Position numbers and translations under genes: made by a program | Shown here: piece by piece, positions 59,878 to 64,000 of the stretch | Position numbering within the stretch: the stretch's first letter is position 1 | How the letters are laid out: each line of letters begins with the position of its first letter | The notes under the pieces: generated by a model | Seen by the model: the letters and a program-made list of their open reading frames with translations, nothing else | Databases searched by the model: none | Told to the model about the DNA's origin: nothing | Source of the DNA: Paenibacillus sp. FSL R5-0517 | Lineage (GTDB): Bacteria; Bacillota; Bacilli; Paenibacillales; Paenibacillaceae | Direction: 5' to 3' | Length of the DNA stretch: 64,000 bases | Assembly: GCF_037974355.1 (NCBI RefSeq) | Contig: NZ_CP150235.1 | Span: 5,022,001-5,086,000 of the forward strand

Positions 59878-60099
59878 GTTTTTGCTCTAGCTCTATATTG
59901 TTTTTGTAGACCATCATGCACACTGGAAATAATAATATTCGAAAAAAGGCATATCTCGGATCATTATGAAAAATACTGTATACAGCTAAAAATCGTATAT
60001 CATCCATAATCTTAAAAAAATACGGAAACGAAACGATTCTAGATTTTGTCCGTAAGGGTAATACACAGAGAGAAATCTACTATTCAAGGAGCTGGTCAA

Positions 60100-62751
60100 T
60101 TGCAACATTATAGACACAGTGCGGAGGAAACCCTTCAGGATGTACAGAGTTCCTCTAAGGGACTCACAACCTCCGAAGCTGCAAAGAGACTTGAAACCGA
60201 AGGATATAACGAATTAAAAGGGAAAGATGCAACACCTGTCTGGAAATTGTTCCTTGAAAATTTCAAAGATCCGATGGTCATCGTGCTGCTGATTGCAGCT
60301 GCGGTACAGGTTGTACTTGGACACCTGATTGAATCGTTGATCATATTCCTGGTTATTTTGCTTAACGCGGTAATCAGTGTAGTTCAGACCAAAAAAGCCG
60401 AGAGTTCGCTTGACGCGTTAAAACAAATGTCTGCGCCCGAAGCCAAAGTCATTCGTGACGGGCAGAAAAAAACCATTCCGGCGAGGGAACTCGTTCCCGG
60501 TGATATTGTTATGTTGGATGCAGGTGATTATGTCCCGGCTGACGGGCGTATCCTGGAGTCAGGAAGTCTGAAAATCAACGAGGGTATGCTGACCGGAGAA
60601 TCCGAAGCTGCGGAAAAACACGCGGACACCATCCCGGATGAAGCTCCAATCGGAGATCGTCGCAATATGGCCTTCAGTGGTTCACTGGTCGTATATGGAC
60701 GAGGCATGCTCGTTATTACAGGTACGGCTCTCAAGACGGAAATTGGTAAAATTGCCGAACTGATCGAAAATGCCGAAGCCAAGAACACGCCGTTACAGCG
60801 CAAGTTGGAATCATTCAGCAAAAAACTGGGCTTTTTCATCCTGGGGTTGTCGATTCTCATCTTTGGCATTGAAGCCGGTCGTGTATGGTTGACCGAAGGT
60901 ACGGAGAATATCGGGCCATCCATCGTAAATGCACTGATGTTTGCTGTAGCTGTTGCGGTTGCTGCCATTCCAGAGGCACTTTCCTCCATTGTGACGATCG
61001 TATTGTCACTCGGAACCAATAAGATGGCCAAACAACATGCGATCATTCGCAGACTGCCTGCCGTGGAAGCACTCGGTTCTGCCAGCATCATCTGTACGGA
61101 TAAAACAGGAACACTAACTCAGAATAAGATGACTGTTGTGGATTATTACATTCCCCATGGCACCAAGGAAGAATTCCCCGATGATCCCGATCAGTGGTCG
61201 GAGGAGGAACGACGTCTGTTACATATTGCAGTGCTCTGCAATGATTCGAATATTAACCAGGAAGGCAAGGAACTCGGTGATCCAACCGAAGTGGCACTTA
61301 TTGCCTTCAGCAACCGGGTGAACAAGGATTACAATGAAATCCGTGACCAGTTCCCGCGTGAAGCCGAGCTTCCTTTTGACTCGGATCGTAAGCTCATGAG
61401 TACCGTTCATACCTTTGAGGGACAGACGGCTTTGCTAACTAAAGGTGGACCAGATGTGCTGTTCAGCCGCTGTAGTCATGTGTTTATCAACGGCGAAGTT
61501 CAGCCCCTCACACCCGAGATTCGCACACAATTTGAAGAGAAAAATGAGGCCTTCTCCAAACGTGCCTTCCGCGTACTGGCCTATGCGTACAAAAAATTTG
61601 ATGACAAAAACCAGGTCACTATTGATGACGAGCATGATCTGACACTGGTTGGTCTGACAGCGATGATTGACCCGCCGCGTGAAGCGGTATACGGGTCGAT
61701 TGAAGAGTCCAAAAAAGCCGGCATTCGCACCATCATGATCACCGGAGATCACAAAACGACGGCTCAGGCCATCGGTGTGGATATCGGCCTTGCCGAACCG
61801 GATGATCTCGCCATTACCGGCGCCGAACTGGACAAAATGTCCGATGAAGAGCTGGATCAACAACTTGAACATATCTCGGTATACGCCAGAGTATCACCTG
61901 AGAATAAAATCCGGATCGTGCGTGCATGGCAGCGCAAGGGCAAGGTTGCAGCGATGACCGGAGATGGAGTCAATGACGCACCTGCGCTGAAACAGGCTGA
62001 CATCGGCGTAGCGATGGGTAGCGGAACGGATGTCGCCAAGGATGCCGCTGCCATGATTCTGACGGATGATAACTTTGTCTCCATTGTGAATGCAGTCAGT
62101 GTTGGGCGGATGGTATTTGATAATATCAAAAAAGCGATCGCTTACCTGTTCGCGGGTAATCTCGGTGCTATTATCGCGATTTTGTTTGCTCTGGTGGTTG
62201 GCTGGGTGAATCCGTTCACGGCCCTTCAACTGCTGTTCATCAATCTGGTGAACGACTCCCTGCCTGCCATCGCTTTGGGCACAGAGAAGCCCGAGCCAGA
62301 TGTCATGCGGCGTAAACCACGCGATATTAACGAAGGCATCTTCGCAGGTGGAACCCTGCAAGCGGTCATTACGCGTGGTGTCCTGATCGGTGCAGCTGTT
62401 ATCGTCTCCCAATATATCGGGCTTGGCATCTCGGAGGAAATCGGCGTAGCTATGGCCTTCACCACCTTGATTCTGGCACGCAGTCTGCAAACATTTGCAG
62501 CACGTTCCAATACACAAACCATCTTCCAGGTGGGCTTCATGACCAATAAATTTGTGCTTGGTTCCATTCTGGTATGTCTCTGTCTCTATGCAATCACACT
62601 GATTCCAGGTGTTCGCGGCGTCTTCGCTATCCCGGATACATTCGGTTGGAATGAGTTCCTGATTGCAGGCGGACTCGCTCTTGTTGCCGTCATTCTGATG
62701 GATGTCATCAAGTGGGTTCGCAATCGCGGCAAACAAGTTACTGCGGCATAA
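60100..62751 (+). CDS. Calcium-transporting-type P-type ATPase
   Basis: The 883-aa P2-type ATPase has the N-terminal cation ATPase domain (YRHSAEETLQDVQ), ten membrane helices, actuator motif LTGESEA, helix M4 PEALSSIVTIVLSLG, phosphorylation motif SIICTDKTGTLTQNKM, nucleotide-binding KGGPDVLFSRC, and hinge TGDGVNDAPALKQADIGVAMG. It couples ATP hydrolysis to export of Ca2+ or a similar cation, like Bacillus YloB. The start is taken as the TTG at 60100, 8 bp after AAGGAG; the upstream in-frame TTG at 60046 lacks such a site. It stands alone between hcp and the VOC gene. Confidence 0.93.
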   Translation: MQHYRHSAEETLQDVQSSSKGLTTSEAAKRLETEGYNELKGKDATPVWKLFLENFKDPMVIVLLIAAAVQVVLGHLIESLIIFLVILLNAVISVVQTKKAESSLDALKQMSAPEAKVIRDGQKKTIPARELVPGDIVMLDAGDYVPADGRILESGSLKINEGMLTGESEAAEKHADTIPDEAPIGDRRNMAFSGSLVVYGRGMLVITGTALKTEIGKIAELIENAEAKNTPLQRKLESFSKKLGFFILGLSILIFGIEAGRVWLTEGTENIGPSIVNALMFAVAVAVAAIPEALSSIVTIVLSLGTNKMAKQHAIIRRLPAVEALGSASIICTDKTGTLTQNKMTVVDYYIPHGTKEEFPDDPDQWSEEERRLLHIAVLCNDSNINQEGKELGDPTEVALIAFSNRVNKDYNEIRDQFPREAELPFDSDRKLMSTVHTFEGQTALLTKGGPDVLFSRCSHVFINGEVQPLTPEIRTQFEEKNEAFSKRAFRVLAYAYKKFDDKNQVTIDDEHDLTLVGLTAMIDPPREAVYGSIEESKKAGIRTIMITGDHKTTAQAIGVDIGLAEPDDLAITGAELDKMSDEELDQQLEHISVYARVSPENKIRIVRAWQRKGKVAAMTGDGVNDAPALKQADIGVAMGSGTDVAKDAAAMILTDDNFVSIVNAVSVGRMVFDNIKKAIAYLFAGNLGAIIAILFALVVGWVNPFTALQLLFINLVNDSLPAIALGTEKPEPDVMRRKPRDINEGIFAGGTLQAVITRGVLIGAAVIVSQYIGLGISEEIGVAMAFTTLILARSLQTFAARSNTQTIFQVGFMTNKFVLGSILVCLCLYAITLIPGVRGVFAIPDTFGWNEFLIAGGLALVAVILMDVIKWVRNRGKQVTAA

Positions 62752-62777
62752 GCTCTTCAGATATCGTACGTATGCAC

Positions 62778-62808
62778 AAACAGGCGCCCGTGATCGGAGC
62801 GCCTGTTT
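62778..62808 (+). terminator. Bidirectional terminator
   Basis: Perfect arms AAACAGGCGC and GCGCCTGTTT with an 11-nt loop and T-runs on both sides separate the ATPase and the convergent VOC gene. Confidence 0.88.
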
Positions 62809-62819
62809 CTGTATCAAAT

Positions 62820-63203
62820 TCACCCCTGTTTGATGCCAAAAGCGATCCATCGTCCATCGATATCCTCGATCACAAACTCCTTGTTATTATAGTCTGTATG
62901 ATTGAGGGCACGTACAATCTTCACATCTGCGTTGATCAATTCCTGTTGAAGCTCTTCCTGGTTCTTGGTAATAAAATAGGCATCATATCCATAACCATAT
63001 AATTCTCTGTTGGGAATGACTTTCTGTCCATTACTTTGGGTTAAAATAATCTCGGTAAGATCACGATAAAGACAGATATGAGGTTCGGCTGCATTGAGAT
63101 ATTCGACCACACGAAAGCCCATCTTTTTTTCATAAAATTGTGCTGTTCGCTTCATATCCAACGTCGGAAATACGCTGTGGGACATTAATAGTAAGTGATC
63201 CAT
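62820..63203 (-). CDS. VOC-superfamily (glyoxalase/bleomycin-resistance-like) protein
   Basis: The 127-aa product has paired beta-alpha-beta-beta-beta units: SVFPTLDMKRTAQFYEKKMGFRVVEY, then HICLYRDLTEIILTQ, and NNKEFVIEDIDGRWIAFG at the end (the metal-ligand region FVIEDIDG). VOC proteins bind or modify small molecules. AAGGAGTTTACAGT precedes the ATG at 63203. Substrate unknown. Confidence 0.85.
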   Translation of the reverse strand: MDHLLLMSHSVFPTLDMKRTAQFYEKKMGFRVVEYLNAAEPHICLYRDLTEIILTQSNGQKVIPNRELYGYGYDAYFITKNQEELQQELINADVKIVRALNHTDYNNKEFVIEDIDGRWIAFGIKQG

Positions 63204-63438
63204 ACTGTAAACTCCTTATAAAATAATCAATCTAGTTATGTATTCCAACCATCATTTTACCCAATTTCAGGGAACTAGTCTATAAATTAAACTCTGCATT
63301 ACATAAATTTAACTGATATCCAGTATGACATTATTGCCATATAATAAAATGAAGTGTAAAATGATATATTGCTTTTCATCACATTTTCATCCATGCTCAA
63401 TCCGAATTCACATTCATAGATAAGACAGGAATGGTTAC

Positions 63439-64000
63439 GTGAAAGATAAAATTGTCATGCCACTCTGGACGTGCTGTTTGTTCATCGTTGTGATGAACAC
63501 CACCATGTTCAATGTTTCATTGCCCGTCATTATTCATGATCTACAGATTACCTCAGACCTGGGTTCGTGGGTCATCTCAAGTTATTCCATTGGTTACGCC
63601 CTGTCAACGGTGATATACAGTCGATTATCAGACCGAATTCCGGTACGCAAACTGCTCACGGTCGGGCTTCTGATCCTGGGGTTATCTTCATTGCTGGGGT
63701 TGTTCGCACATAACTTCGCAATCCTGTTGCTCACACGCATTCTGCAATCTGCAGGTGCAGGGGTGATGGCTGGTCTGGGTCTCGTCATCGCGAGTCGTTA
63801 CATCCCGGTGGAACGGCGCGGAGCTGCCATCGCACTCATCTCATCAGGCAGCGCCATGGCTTTTGGACTTGGCCCCATTGTCGGCGGACTTATTAGTGAG
63901 TACTGGGGCTGGAACGGACTTTTTGCCATAACCGTGCTTGTCCTGCTCGCCCTGCCTGTCCTGCTCTATTTTCTCCCACGTGAATCCGTCAAAACGGATC
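63439..64000 (+). CDS. MFS transporter, DHA2-like (partial)
   Basis: The gene begins at a GTG (63439) with AGGA upstream; the nearby ATG at 63431 closes after three codons. The 187 codons present encode five to six membrane helices with drug-exporter features: MNTTMFNVSLPVIIHDLQI in helix 1 (motif D1-like), SYSIGYALSTVIYSRLSDRIPVRKLL (motif A) and a GSAMAFGLGPIVGGLI segment (motif C). The frame is open to the right edge. Such proteins export drugs or other amphipathic compounds by proton antiport. Confidence 0.88.
   Translation, partial: MKDKIVMPLWTCCLFIVVMNTTMFNVSLPVIIHDLQITSDLGSWVISSYSIGYALSTVIYSRLSDRIPVRKLLTVGLLILGLSSLLGLFAHNFAILLLTRILQSAGAGVMAGLGLVIASRYIPVERRGAAIALISSGSAMAFGLGPIVGGLISEYWGWNGLFAITVLVLLALPVLLYFLPRESVKTD

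Noticed and set aside
61894-62850. 318-aa minus-strand frame opposite the P-type ATPase
   Set aside because: It mirrors conserved ATPase codons and has no family features or ribosome binding site.

Overview
The window looks like a Paenibacillus chromosome (low-to-mid GC Firmicute). This is inferred from the exosporium/BclB-type collagen-like proteins, the xylan and beta-1,3-glucan degrading secretome, AraC regulators fused to siderophore-binding domains, a 7TMR-DISM histidine kinase, strong AGGAGG ribosome binding sites and a cre site. No rRNA, tRNA, CRISPR array, transposase, integrase or replication origin was seen.

Region 1 (1-3.5 kb) is ordinary chromosome: a partial YkyA-like lipoprotein, a membrane-anchored polysaccharide deacetylase, an EamA exporter and a two-domain sulfurtransferase (rhodanese). 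Region 2 (3.5-17.65 kb) is the most unusual part. Five degenerate copies of the 3' end of the sulfurtransferase gene (starting near 5941, 11925, 13548, 15554 and 17549, all on the + strand, two followed by near-identical terminators) divide it into discrete cargo modules. The modules hold a secreted 667-aa protein; ankyrin fragments, a DJ-1/PfpI protein, a SUKH-type immunity protein and a 1054-aa secreted HNH-nuclease toxin-like protein; a DUF2975/XRE pair; a secreted acetamidase/formamidase; and a CPBP protease with a TetR regulator. An Imm11-like protein follows the last copy. I interpret this as repeated insertion at the 3' end of one core gene, with no recombinase left in sight.

Region 3 (17.7-23.1 kb) holds small regulator-effector units: an XRE/MmyB-type regulator opposite an SDR, an APH-like kinase with an ankyrin protein, and HxlR opposite DoxX. 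Region 4 (23.3-25.1 kb) encodes a BclB-like collagen-repeat exosporium protein and a stand-alone copy of its N-terminal domain. Region 5 (25.4-36.4 kb) is a polysaccharide-degradation block: a cre site, a possible leader peptide, two secreted GH43 enzymes (arabinoxylan-directed, CBM6 plus CBM36; and a beta-xylosidase-like enzyme with an inserted CBM) and a giant GH81 glucanase with six discoidin-type domains. Between the GH43 and GH81 genes sits an HxlR/quinone-reductase pair around a shared palindromic operator.

Region 6 (36.5-42 kb) carries an atypical SDR, a leucine-rich-repeat protein, a chemoreceptor and a PLP aminotransferase. Region 7 (42.2-53.8 kb) is an iron-siderophore region with four Fur boxes: a fused FecCD permease and its binding protein, two more binding proteins, two AraC regulators each fused to a binding-protein-like sensor domain resembling the adjacent binding protein, an IruO/YumC-like siderophore reductase, and a CueP-like copper protein. 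Region 8 (53.9-58.4 kb) is a translationally coupled pair of GNAT-like proteins followed by a 41-aa peptide with an excellent ribosome binding site, divergent from a 7TMR-DISM kinase/OmpR regulator pair. Region 9 (58.5-64 kb) carries a class III hybrid-cluster protein, a Ca2+-type P-ATPase, a VOC protein and the start of an MFS exporter.
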